Below, in pieces: positions 42,181 through 54,100 of a stretch of DNA of 64,000 nt (positions within the stretch are counted from its first letter, which is position 1; each line of letters begins with the position of its first letter). Both the position numbers and the translations under genes were made by a program. The stretch spans positions 248,001-312,000 of the forward strand of contig JAPFBL010000366.1 of NCBI GenBank assembly GCA_026182355.1, in the 5' to 3' direction. The notes beneath the pieces were generated by a model. That model saw nothing but the letters and a program-made list of their open reading frames with translations. It ran no database searches and was not told the origin of the DNA. The DNA is from Hermatobates lingyangjiaoensis (lineage: Eukaryota; Arthropoda; Insecta; Hemiptera; Hermatobatidae).

Positions 42181-45100
42181 TCGTATATTTGGGGAAGAGT
42201 CCTTCATTTATACATGTGAGATTAAATTGTCTGCCTACTTTTGTCTTAATCAGTTTTTTGGATCCAAATTTATTAAGGAGTCTTTTCCGATTCTGTCTAC
42301 TTCTACTTCTTCCATCTTTAATCACCCCCCTTCTATTTCCTACCGTAAACCTGCCAGTCTGAAAAGCATTTTTTCTCATATTTCCCCTCAGCCTTCCAAT
42401 CCTGATCTTGGAATGAAACAATGTGGACGCCGTGGCTGTCAAACTTGCCTGATTGTAAATCCTAATCCTTCCTTCGATTCCCCTCTCCACCATCCTTCCT
42501 ACCCGGTTCAAGTCAATTCCTCCTGTACCTCGTGCAACTGTGTTTACCGACTGGATTGCACTCAGTGTGACTCTTTTTACGTTGGTTTAACTTCCAATAA
42601 GTTGAGCCTTCGTATGAATGGTCATAGGGCTTCAGTCGGTCAACGCAGTAACTATCCTGTAGCCATCCATACAAACTCGCATGGTCTCAGTTTCAATGAC
42701 TGTTTCAGGGTTCAGATCCTGAAACAGATCCCCGAATCCAACAATAAAGTTACCCTAAGAGCTTCAGAGGAAGCATACATATGCTTACTTGATGCTCGCT
42801 ATTCCCCTGGACTCAACCTCAACCGATAATTTATTTATTTATTTTTTTTTTAATTTTTTATTTATTTATTAATTTTTTATTTTATTTATTTTATTTTATT
42901 TCATTTATTTATTTTTTTTTCTTTATTAATTTTAATTTGATTTACCTACTTTTTTATAATTTTTTATAGTTATGATTTTTACTCGTTCCTTTTTACGTCT
43001 TAATTTGGCTCTTCATTTCCTTCCCTCCCTTCCCGCTTGGTGGTAAGTGGTGGGGTACTGGCTGCGGTCTCCGAGTTCAGTACCGCCCTGTCTTCCTGCG
43101 GGACTCTTCATTCTTCACACCTCCTGATGACGACGATGGTCGAAATATCGATGTGAGTTATGTCTGTGTCTTTCTGTGTGTTTCCTTCGTTTTGAATTTA
43201 TTTTATTTTAAAAAAGTCCGCTGGACCGTTTCTTTTAATTGGTATATATATATATATATATAAAATATATAAACTTTATACATAAAATATAAAGATAATT
43301 ATCAGCTTTTGGAGCGAGCGATTCACATCTATTCCTGACGACGAGGACATCGAAATATAGTAGTGAGTGCAGTGATTTCTTTTCTGTGTGTTCTTTTGAA
43401 AATTCTAGTTTATTCAGTTCGAAGAATCGTTTCATCTAATTGGTTATATATATAGTAAAAGTATCGACCGTGGAATAGAAACATAAAAACAAAACTATAG
43501 TTTATCGGGACTCGGTCAGTTCTTCAGGTTCAAATTAAACTCTCATTGCCAACGTTTCGATCTTTATTTAAAACCTTTTTCATAGGTCTACTGTACAGTC
43601 ATAGGCCTATGAAAAAGGTTTAAATAAATACCGAAACGTTGGCAATGAGAGTTTAATTTGAACCTGAAGAACTGACCGAGTCCCGATAAACTATAGTTTT
43701 GTATATATATAAATATAAATAATTAAACGGACCATACCGGACAGATATATAAATATATATATTCTACCCATTGGTGGAATAGCAAAGGCTTCGCTGGGCA
43801 GCGAGTAACTGGGACTTTCTAACAGACGCACTCTTGGACCTACAAGATAATCTACTCTTCTATTAGTCACCGTCCAAACGAATTATATATATATATATAT
43901 ATGAAAAATTAATAATCAACAATAACTCTTGATATAATATATGAATTAAACAACCACTATAAACAAATTTATGATAGATACAATGCTCTAAGGCCTTTCG
44001 TTACAACATCATCAGAGAGCTAAATGAACTAAACTTTTCGTTTAGCATTGTATCTATCATAAATTTGTTTATTGTAGTTGTTTAATTCATATATGTATGT
44101 ATATATAAGATAACATAAGGATAACACAGGTAGTCTCAAGGAAAAGTATTTTTTTGAAAAAAGATCCTGTTCAGTTGGGGATTTTTGTTAAAAAAAAAAA
44201 GAGCCTGATTAAAGATAGAAGAAGTTCGAGGGGACTAAGAGAAAATGATAAAAAAACTCCTTACTAACACTTGCACTATGGCACTGTGGAGGCAAAAACC
44301 ACCAAACCTGATAAATATCTAAGACCTGACATTGCGTGAGAAATGATTTTCCGACTGATCTATCAAAGCGTAGAATTTTTTTGCAACAAAACAGGTTTTT
44401 GTGATCCAAGTCCTATTTCTAGTGAAATGTTTTCACAAGTGATTTATTTTATTTACTTACAATTTTGTTGTAGAAGCAGATTTTATTTAAAACTATTTCA
44501 TGACATTTTTTTTCTTTAATTGAAATCGAACTATCAGGGCTATATGAACTATCATAATGTGCTAGAGATGCTTAAGGTGGCAATAGTCGACTCAGATTAT
44601 ATCTATTTTAATAAATTTATTAATTTTAATTTTATATATTTTATTTAATACATATATTATTTGTCCTAATAAGTGTAATTAAATATTATAATGATAAATT
44701 AATGTAATTAAATAAGTATTTAATAATACAGTAACTTTGCAATCTGTTATTGTGGTTTTTACTCATACTGCGGAAATGATTAAGTCTCCCCACAAAAAAG
44801 AAAAAAAAGTTTATTATAAGAAACTAACAACGCGTGATGATCTTCAGGTCACATCTGCTCTGTTGGGGTGGTTAAGGTCGAGTTTTTGCTTGGTCTCACG
44901 CACCGAACCCCCCCCCCCCCCCCTTAAACCAGAGCAGATGTAACCTAATGAAGAACATCGACTGTTCGAAACGCGTTGTTTAGTTAACGCAATTTACGTT
45001 GTAGCAATGCAATTTACTACAAGTTAACTCAATGATACCTTGAATTACGAATACACCAACCATTAAACTTTTTAGCTATAAGTTATCAATTGATTCTCTT

Positions 45101-48100
45101 TTTTTTTTTTGGCTTTGATATGCATGTCAAACTTGAAGTTTATTCTTATAATAAACTTCATTTTTTTTTGTGTAGAGACTTAATACTTTTCGCAATATTT
45201 AATAATATAATAAGCAAATGTTTTGAAGGTATTCTATGATTATTACACTAGCAAACCAGGTACTGAAAGTGAATATTTTAGGAGTCTGAAATTATATGAC
45301 CGAACAGGTTAATTACTAATATTGGCAATTCCCTTGCTAAATATTGATTACCTTCGGGGATTTGATAAGATATATTTCATTTTACAAAATACTCATATGT
45401 ATCATGTAATTGAGCTCAAGTTATTCATAGAACTTGGCCTGGTTTCATACATATCATTTAATCCATAATGAAGTTGACCCTTGGGCCAACATCTCTTAAA
45501 CCTTCGAAAAGAGGTAGTCGGATACAGGGAGATACCAACCAGTTTGGTAATATTTTTTCATACACTTAAAATGTTCACTCTCACTACCTGCTTTGCTAAT
45601 GTAATATCATTGATACTAGCAGCTGTATAAATAATTGAGTAGGCTAAAGTTGATGGAGCTTGTATTATCTGTATATAATTAGGTTTCTACGACTGTTTTC
45701 TATTATCTAATTATCGTGGTTTGCAGGATTAAAGACTTAATTATCCGTTTTTTTTTTTTAGGTGAAGTTGCTGAAAGAATAGTGATAATCAACGATCATT
45801 TCACGTTTGCCCTTTACAGTAATGTATGCAGAAGTATGTTTGAACGTAATAAGTTGCAATACGCCTTTTTGATTGCTGTGAGGATACTTCTAGAAGATGG
45901 TATAATCGATCCGAGTGAATGGAATTTTCTTTTAGCTGGAAGCTCCCCTTCTAGAGTGAGTTTTATGCAGTTTATTATGCAGTGCGAAATTCATGCGAAA
46001 TTAGATTCAATAAATAATATTCTCTGAGTGACCTGTCTGGAAACACAGGGATGTAAATTGGGTGCGTTCTTCAAAGATCTGCTCTACCCTCTGGAATTTC
46101 ATGACGAATATAAATTTTTGTTCTTCAGTGTGTTTACTTTGTTCATGTACACCCTTGATTTGAAATATCCCATAACAAAAATCGTCCCAACTTATTGTAG
46201 GTAGAACAAAAGTAAATAATAGATACATATAAATGCAATCATACTAAAAATTTCGATTATAAATGCAGTACTTTCGACTAGCCATAAAAAAGTAAATAAA
46301 AACAAAAAAAAACTAAAATCTTAATTTAAGGCAATATTAAATTGTTAAGAACAAAAAAACCGAATATAATTCACTTCATAATGAAAGAATGTCTAATGTT
46401 TTAGAAAATAGATAACCCAGCACCGGATTGGCTGACAACAAGGCCCTGGAACGAGATTCTTTCCCTGGAGTCATTGCCCAAATTCCAAGGGTTCGTCGAT
46501 GATTTCCTCGCTAACCTGAGTAAATTCAAGAAGATCGTCGACTCTTTAGAACCACATAAGTAATTATTTTTTTTAAGTATTTTTGAAGGATTATTATTTA
46601 AATTATTATTTTTTATAATCTAACTCCTGACAGTTTTGATAACTCCTACAATTATAATGTTACAACTAAGTTTTCTATGCTAATAGACCAAAGCTGATTT
46701 GTTGGGTCGATTTCTCTTAAATTCGTTATCATCTAAGTAATTATCTAAATAAGGTAGTTACTAAAAAGTGAGTTTTGTTAGTGTTTTCTCTCTTTTCTGT
46801 GATATTTAGTTTATATATATTTGATAAACTTATGGTATGAGTTGCCTGTCGGTTTAAGAGACATTGAAAAATTGAAAGTTTGGTAATCATTGAAAAAGCT
46901 TTAATATTTATTTAAATAGGAATTCATTTTTTGATTTAGTAGGGTTTTCTAAAATTTAGAATTTGCAGTGGTTTTTTGTTCTGTATTATTTTTGTATTCA
47001 TTATCAGTATCTTTTGGGTTAACATGTTAGGGGGTGCTTTTCTCCTAAGATCCCCAATTGGTAGATCCAAAAAAAGGACTCTGAACAAAATCAAAATACC
47101 GTAATTAGTTCCCCTTAAAAAAGTTATGTAAGATCCATATGTTTCTTTGTATCTAAATGTCTCCAGTTTTATTTCTATAGCGGACAAACAGCCAAACGTT
47201 CTATATTATATACACAGATATTCTAATTAGTGTTTTGAACTTCTAATTTATATATTTAGTCAAAGTACGAAAACTATGACAAAATACTTCAACGGTGTTG
47301 TCTCGCGTGTTTTGAACATCTAATATATATATTTAGTCAAAGTAACAAAACTATTAGAAAAATACTTCAACGGTGTTGTGGCTCGTGTTTTGAACATCTA
47401 ATATATATAGTCAAAGTACGAAAGCTATGTCCAAATACTTCAACGGTGTTGTCACGCGTGTTTTGAACATCCAATATATATGTTTAATCAAAGTAACAAT
47501 ACTATGACAAAATACTTCAATGGTGGTGTCTCGCGTGTTTTGAATATCTAATATATATATTTAGTCAAAGTACGAAAACTATGACAAAAATACTTCAACG
47601 GTGTTGTCTCGCGTGTTTTGAACATTGAATATATATATTTAGTCAAAGTAACAAAACTATTACAAAATACTTCAACGGTGTTGTGGCGCGTGTTTTGAAC
47701 ATCTAGTGTATATATTTAGTCAAAAAATGAAAACTATGACCAAATATTTCAACGGTGTTGTCACGCGTGTTTTCAACATCTCTTATATCAATGATTAAAC
47801 CACAATAAGAATGGGAAAACAAGACTAAGATCTTTCAACCGTAACAAGCGGTCTTCGTCAGAGTCAAAAACCCAACTGAACACTAGATGTAGAAAACATC
47901 TGGTGAGGAGTTGAGAAGAGTGGGAGGGAAGAGTGGTATTTTAAAAGGGTGAAAGCACAGGAAAGGACTAATGTCCAGAAAGGGATGTTTGGGGAAACAA
48001 AGGAGTACAGTAAGAAAAAGTAAAAAAACTATCCGCTAGCTGTCAACCCTCTTTGAAGAGGCTATTGCCCTCGTGACATTGGTAACGGTCTCTTCAAACT

Positions 48101-51100
48101 TGATACTTTCGTCACGAGGGCAATAGCCTCTTCAAAGAGGGTTGACAGCTAGCGGATAGTTTTTTACTTTTTCTTACTGTACTCCTTTGTTTCCCCAAAC
48201 ATCCCTTTCTGGACATTAGTCCTTTCCTGTGCTTTCACCCTTTTAAAATACCACTCTTCCCTCCCACTCTTCTCAACTCCTCACCAGATGTTTTCTGCAT
48301 CTAGTGTTCAGTTGGGTTTTTGACTCTGACGAAGACCGCTTGTTACGGTTGAAAGATCTTAGTCTTGTTTTCCCATTCTTATTGTGGTTTAATCATTGAT
48401 TGTTGTTTCACGTGTTTATGTGAAATCTTTTTATCTCTTATATATATTTAGTCAAAGTACGAAAACTATGACAAATTGCTTCAACGCTGTTGTCTCGCGT
48501 GTTTTGAACATCTAATATATATATTTAATAAAAGTACGAAAACCCTGACAAAATACTTCAACGGTGTTGTCTCGTGTGTTTTGAACATCTAATATATATA
48601 TTTCCTCAAAGTACGAAAACTATGACCAAAAACTTTAACGGCGTTGTCACACGTGTTTTGAACATCTAATATATATATTTAGTCGAAGTACGAAAACTAT
48701 GATAAAGTACTTCAACGGTCTTGTCTCGCGTGTTTTGAACATCTAATATATATATTTAGTCAAAGTAACAAAACTATGACAAAATACTTCAATGGTGGTG
48801 TCTCGCGTGTTTTGAACATCTAATATATATATTTATTCAAAGTACGAAAACTATGATGCCAATCATAATACGAAATATGCCAATCTTTTTGGAGGCATAT
48901 TTTGTTGAAATGTAACGCAGCTTCGGCATTAACGACTTTCAAACTATGCTGTTCCAGTTTCCTGACAGAGACTGTCAATTACGAAAACTATTACAAAATA
49001 CTTCAACGGTGTTCTAGCGCGTGTTTTGAACATCTAATATATATATTTAGTCAAAGTAACAAAACTATGACAAAATACTTCAATGGTGGTGTCTCGCGTG
49101 TTTTGAACATCTAATATATATATTTATTCAAAGTACGAAAACTATGATGCCAATCATAATACGAAATATGCCAATCTTCTTGGAGGCATATTTTGTTGAA
49201 ATGTAACGCAGCTTCGGCATTAACGACTTTCAAACTATGCTGTTCCAGTTTCCTGACAGAGACTGAAACAGCTTAGTTTGAAAGTTGTTAATGCCGAAGC
49301 TGCGGTACATTTGAACAAGATATATTAATGTAGATAGGTAGCAGATCTTTCTTAAGATATGTTTCATTAAAATAAACAGCAGCTCGGCACCCATGACTCC
49401 CCGAATGAGAGACGCGACACCATGAACCAAGTTCCCTTTTGTCTTCTACTTTTGACTTTGAAGTTTGTTTAACCATTCTTATACTCTTGTTCCAGTACAT
49501 TATATTCCTATCCGATTCTTATTTATCCTTGCCTTGCTTTCTTGTATACCGTATTTGACCCACTCCTCCTGTCTTGTTGCTTTGTTTAACCTTCTTATAA
49601 CCTTAATTTCGCCTTCATTCAATTATATCCTTCTGTTGTCTCTTATCTGTGTTTATCATTCAAATGTAAGGTTTTTTGATCTTTTCTATTACACTGATGA
49701 TTTCTGTTAGGGTTCATTTTAATAAATGACATCTAAAGGTATATCTATACATCTTTTACTTTTCAGAGATCCAATACCATCACCATGGGAAGAAAACCTA
49801 AGCAGTTTTCAGAAGTTATTAGTTTTGAAGTGTATTCGCCCAGACAAGGTGACAAATGCCATGCAGGACTTTGTTAGTTTAAGCCTGTCTCCGCAGTTCA
49901 TAGAGCCTCAGAGCTCTGACCTGGAAGCCATGTACAAGGAGTCGACTTCTACAGTGCCTCTTGTCTTTGTACTCTCCGCTGGCACTGACCCTGCTACAGA
50001 GTTGTATAAGTTTGCTGACAAGGTAACTTTCATGCTTCCTATCACTCAAACCAATTTCATAAAACTGTCTCAGCTATATAATTTTATATACCAGAATGTT
50101 TATACTGGTTAGCACAAAATATGATACATTAATACACCACAAAACTGTGTGCCATAATTTTATAAATCACCAAATAAAGAACCTCATATATTATATATAT
50201 ATATATATAGGTGTGTTCTCTAATCGAGATTCGGTCAATTTTCTAGGATAAAAAATCAAACTCTCGTTGCCGACGATTCGGTTTTATTTAAAACCTTTTT
50301 CATAGGCAGAAGTAAGAATTTTTTAACTAAGAAAATGAAATTTACATTAACAATTAAATTAATTTACATTAACGTCGGCAACGAGAGTTTGATTTTTTAT
50401 CCTAGTAATATATATATATATATATATATACATACATGATTTCACTAAAACACGTGAAAGAACAATCAATGATCAAACCACAATATGAAATGAAAAAAAA
50501 AAAGATCTCTCAGCCGTCAACAAGCGGTCCCCGTCAGAGCCAAAAACCCAACTCAGTTGGGTATTTCTATAGTCTATATTTATTTTTATAGTTAAACAAT
50601 AATTCTACTTCTGTTTAACTATATATGCATGACTTCAATTTTTGATTAAGAAGGGCTTCCATGATTTTTAATATAAGATGTTTTCTTTTTATTTTATTGT
50701 TTTAGTACTGTAAATGTAACTTCTCTATGTGTACTCGACTTGCTGTCGTTGGAGTTGCAGGATGGATCATCGTATGACTCTGACGAGGGTCAATTACTTG
50801 GTCGAAAGGTCTTAGATGGATCATCGTATGGCTCAGATGAGGGTCAGTTACTTGGTTGAAAAATCTTAGATGGATCATCGTATGACTCTGACTAGGGTCA
50901 ATTACTTGGCCGAAAGATTTTAGTTTTATTTCTTAATTTCCTGCTGTAGTTTAGATGTTGAGTTCTATTCCTCATGTACATGGTTAAATGTTATATTTTG
51001 TATATAAAATGAAATGAGGTCAGAGTTGTTTATGTTTATGTTGTATAGATTTAAATTCAATGGTATTCAGTAGTGTACGTTTGCGAGAATGACTGGCTCT

Positions 51101-54100
51101 TAGAAAAAGTTTCTATTTTCCTTTTAGATGCGAATGACGAAGAGAATGATGTCGATTTCCCTTGGTCAGGGACAAGGTCCCATTGCTGAAAAGATGTTTA
51201 AAGAAGCTATGGAAATTGGCAGTTGGGTCTTTTTCCAGGTAAAATATTGTGCTTATGAATAAATTTTAATTAGGTCTAACGATTACTTGTTTTAGTAGTA
51301 ATGAATGCGTTTATTTAGTGTGGAAAATCAAAGGTCATGTGTTATTGAAATTGCGAGTTTTATCATTCTTTACTCTCTCACGCTTTTATCAAAATTAGAA
51401 ATGTCAATTTATTTGTTGTCTCACTATTATTAGCGCAAAATATAACACAAAACTGTGTGCCGTAATTTTATATATCACTAAATAAGGACGTCCCTCCGTC
51501 AATTCACTTCTTCTCCTGAGGACAACCGCCATTACGGTCGAAATATTGAAAAGTGAGTCTTTGTTATGTTTCTGTCTATGTGTCACAGTTTATTTTAAGT
51601 GTAATCTGTCCTGCCGGACCGTTTCCGTTTATCATATAATATATATATATATATATACACTTTTTTAAGTTGGAAAAAGGAGGGTCTCCAACCGTCTCTG
51701 ATCCAGTGCGCTTGGTTTCCCTCTCTTATCTCTCCTGAAGACGGTTCAAACCGAAAATTAGAGACTGTAAGTGTGTTCTTCTGATTTCTCTATGTTTCTT
51801 TGTTTATATTGAACTATATATATATATTGTAAACAGGAAAACGATCCAAAAGGACAAATGTTTCACGGTGAATCACAAACACAGAACTAAGGGACAAACA
51901 CACTTACTGTCTAATTTTTGGTTGAATCGTCATCAGGAGAGTTGAGATAGGGACACCAAGCGCACTTGTGAAGCGGTTGGTCTCCAACAGGCGCTTCACA
52001 AGTGCGCTTGGTGTCCCTATCTCAACTCTCCTGATGACGATTCAACGGAAAATTAGAGACAGTAAGTGTGTTTGTTCCTTAGTTCTGTGTTTGTGATTCA
52101 CCGTGAAACATATATATATATATATATTATATATATAAAATAATAATAATAAATAGTACTATTAAATAATAAAATAAAATAAAAATATAAATATAATAAA
52201 TACTAAATAAAATAATAAATAATAGTAATAAATAGTACTATTTTTTAGAGTATTTAAGTGTTTGATATGATGAATTTTATATCTTTTTGTAATAATTTAT
52301 ATCTTTTTAATTCATAAATTTAATTGTCTCACTTTCAGTATTGCACTAAAGATAATTCTACTTAAAAAAAATCAAGACCTGATTGTTGATTGATTATATT
52401 GTAGAACTGTCACTTGGCACCCAGTTGGATGCCGCGGTTGGAATACCTCGTAGAAAACATCCCTCCTGACTCTTGTCACAAGGACTTTCGGGTTTGGCTC
52501 ACCTCAACGCCCTCGCCTGATTTTCCTGTGTCTATTCTGCAAAACGGTAGCAAACTCACCATTGAACCACCCAGAGGAGTCAAGGTACTAACCAAACATT
52601 CAAAAACTTCATTTGTGTCATTAACAGATTTGCTAAAAACAATACCATTTTATCCTTCATAATTATGTTAAATTCCTAGAATTAACATACCCAAGAAAAG
52701 TGATAGTATAAAGGAATTTGGTACAATAATTCTAAAAAATGATTTGGTTATTTTACGGTAGGCATAACACCTGTCATTAAGAATTAAGTATTGTAATATG
52801 AGTTTAGTGGTAATGAAAAAATAAAATAAACGTGTGATATTTTTTGAAGAATTTACATATTTTGAGGCCTTCTGAGTCCATTTTTTTATTTTGAAAGTAA
52901 TATCTTGTATCTGTTTTCCAATTATTAATGAAATTTGTGGCATATATGGTCTTGTGGGTAGAAAGTTTTCTTGTCCATTTTGGTAATATTGTAATATGGG
53001 GAAGGTACTTTATAACATTTTATATTTAAAACAAAACTTTAAAAAAAGTACTATTTTTAGAGTATTTAAATTTTTTATGTGATGAATTTTATATCTTTTT
53101 GTTAAATGAGATATGTTTTGATAGTATGTTTTCATATATGTAATTCAACAAATAACTTGTACAGGCCAACCTTTTGAGAGCGTACACAAACCAAGTGAGT
53201 GAATTCAACGACTTCCTGATTTCGGAACATCCAAAGGTGCAAACTTTCAAGTGGCTTCTATTTGCACTGTGTTTGTTCCATGGTTGTTGTATTGAAAGAA
53301 GAAAATTTGGCCCACTCGGCTTTAATATTCCTTATGAATTTACTGATGGTGATCTTCGAATCTGCATTTCACAACTGCATATGTTCCTCAAGGAGTATAC
53401 TGAAATCCCGTTTAAGGTTAGCTGAATATGTCATGTTCAATATGTATCATTAGTTGTGCAATCCGTAATTGTGTGGTATTTACTAATTCTGAGGTAAAAT
53501 GGATAAACAAACATTTGTGTGGAGACTTTTGTTTGTTTATCCATTTTACCTCAGAATTTAATATGTATGTTATTTGATCAGTTTGTGTATTATTATTATC
53601 AATATGTGTATTATTATTACTTAAGACTCCCAATACAGAATCGGATGTTCATTGTATGGTATCAAAAAGAGCCAATGTTTGGTCTATGTGTGTTTCTTGT
53701 ATGCCTGCCACTGCAACCTAGCTTATTTAAAACATTTTTCTGAGCGCCAACTACCATAGCCAGTGTTTAATACAATGGATTTCTCGTTAAATCAATGAAA
53801 TTAAGTAATATTTTGCGTTGCCGGAGGTTGGATAGGTGACACCATGCGACTTAAGTGTCTTCAGCAATGTGAATTGCCCATGGTTTGAATGGATTCTAGT
53901 CAAAAAGAAGCCACTCTTTGGTCCATAGTTCAGCCTGAAAGTTGTTGAGTTTCTATAAGGCTCTGGGTTAGAGAAAAATCTAAATAACTTACATATATTT
54001 GTATAATCAGATTGCAAAATTTACAATAAAAAAAATGAAATTCTCAGAAATAAAAATAGTTGTGTTTAGGTGCTGACATACACTGCAGGTCAAATCAATT

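Larger units (their letters stand above)
42181..43242 (+). mobile_element. Penelope-like element 2, strongly truncated
   Basis: Lies between (TA)n tracts (42157-42180, 43243-43260). The first 70 bp read on the minus strand as [16 protein letters not shown], a PLE N-terminal piece in inverted orientation, joined to the plus-strand GIY-YIG coding end. The 3' tail is T-rich and ends with a well-formed hammerhead-like motif at 43118-43155, about 290 bp after the stop, the same layout as PLE 1. Confidence 0.88.
47789..48432. mobile_element. Foldback element with paired hammerheads and 11-bp target repeat
   Basis: A 644-bp element between perfect copies of atctcttatat (47778-47788 and 48433-48443), inserted into the minisatellite. 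Arms of about 290 bp are near identical (gggttgacagctagcggata and its complement), loop about 48081-48111. Each arm carries a well-formed outward-facing hammerhead-like motif. Degraded relatives lie at 23740, 35750, 50435 and 61305. Confidence 0.9.
47220..49290. repeat. 77-bp minisatellite, interrupted
   Basis: Tandem units of about 77 bp built from ctaatatatatatttagtca, aagtacgaaaactatgacaa, aatacttcaacggtgttgtc and tcgcgtgttttgaacat. About seven units precede and ten follow the foldback at 47789. Near the end a longer block containing atgccaatcataatacgaaa and cagcttcggcattaacgact occurs twice (48854-48976, 49145-49265), then once inverted from 49264. Lies in intron 26. Confidence 0.88.

Noticed and set aside
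42254..42829. GIY-YIG protein as a homing endonuclease or host repair nuclease
   Set aside because: The flanking RT, the CxxxxCxxC linker and the match to PLE 1 show that it is the PLE endonuclease domain.
47220..49290. CRISPR-like array of regular repeats
   Set aside because: Units are directly adjoining with no unique spacers, in an animal intron; it is a minisatellite.
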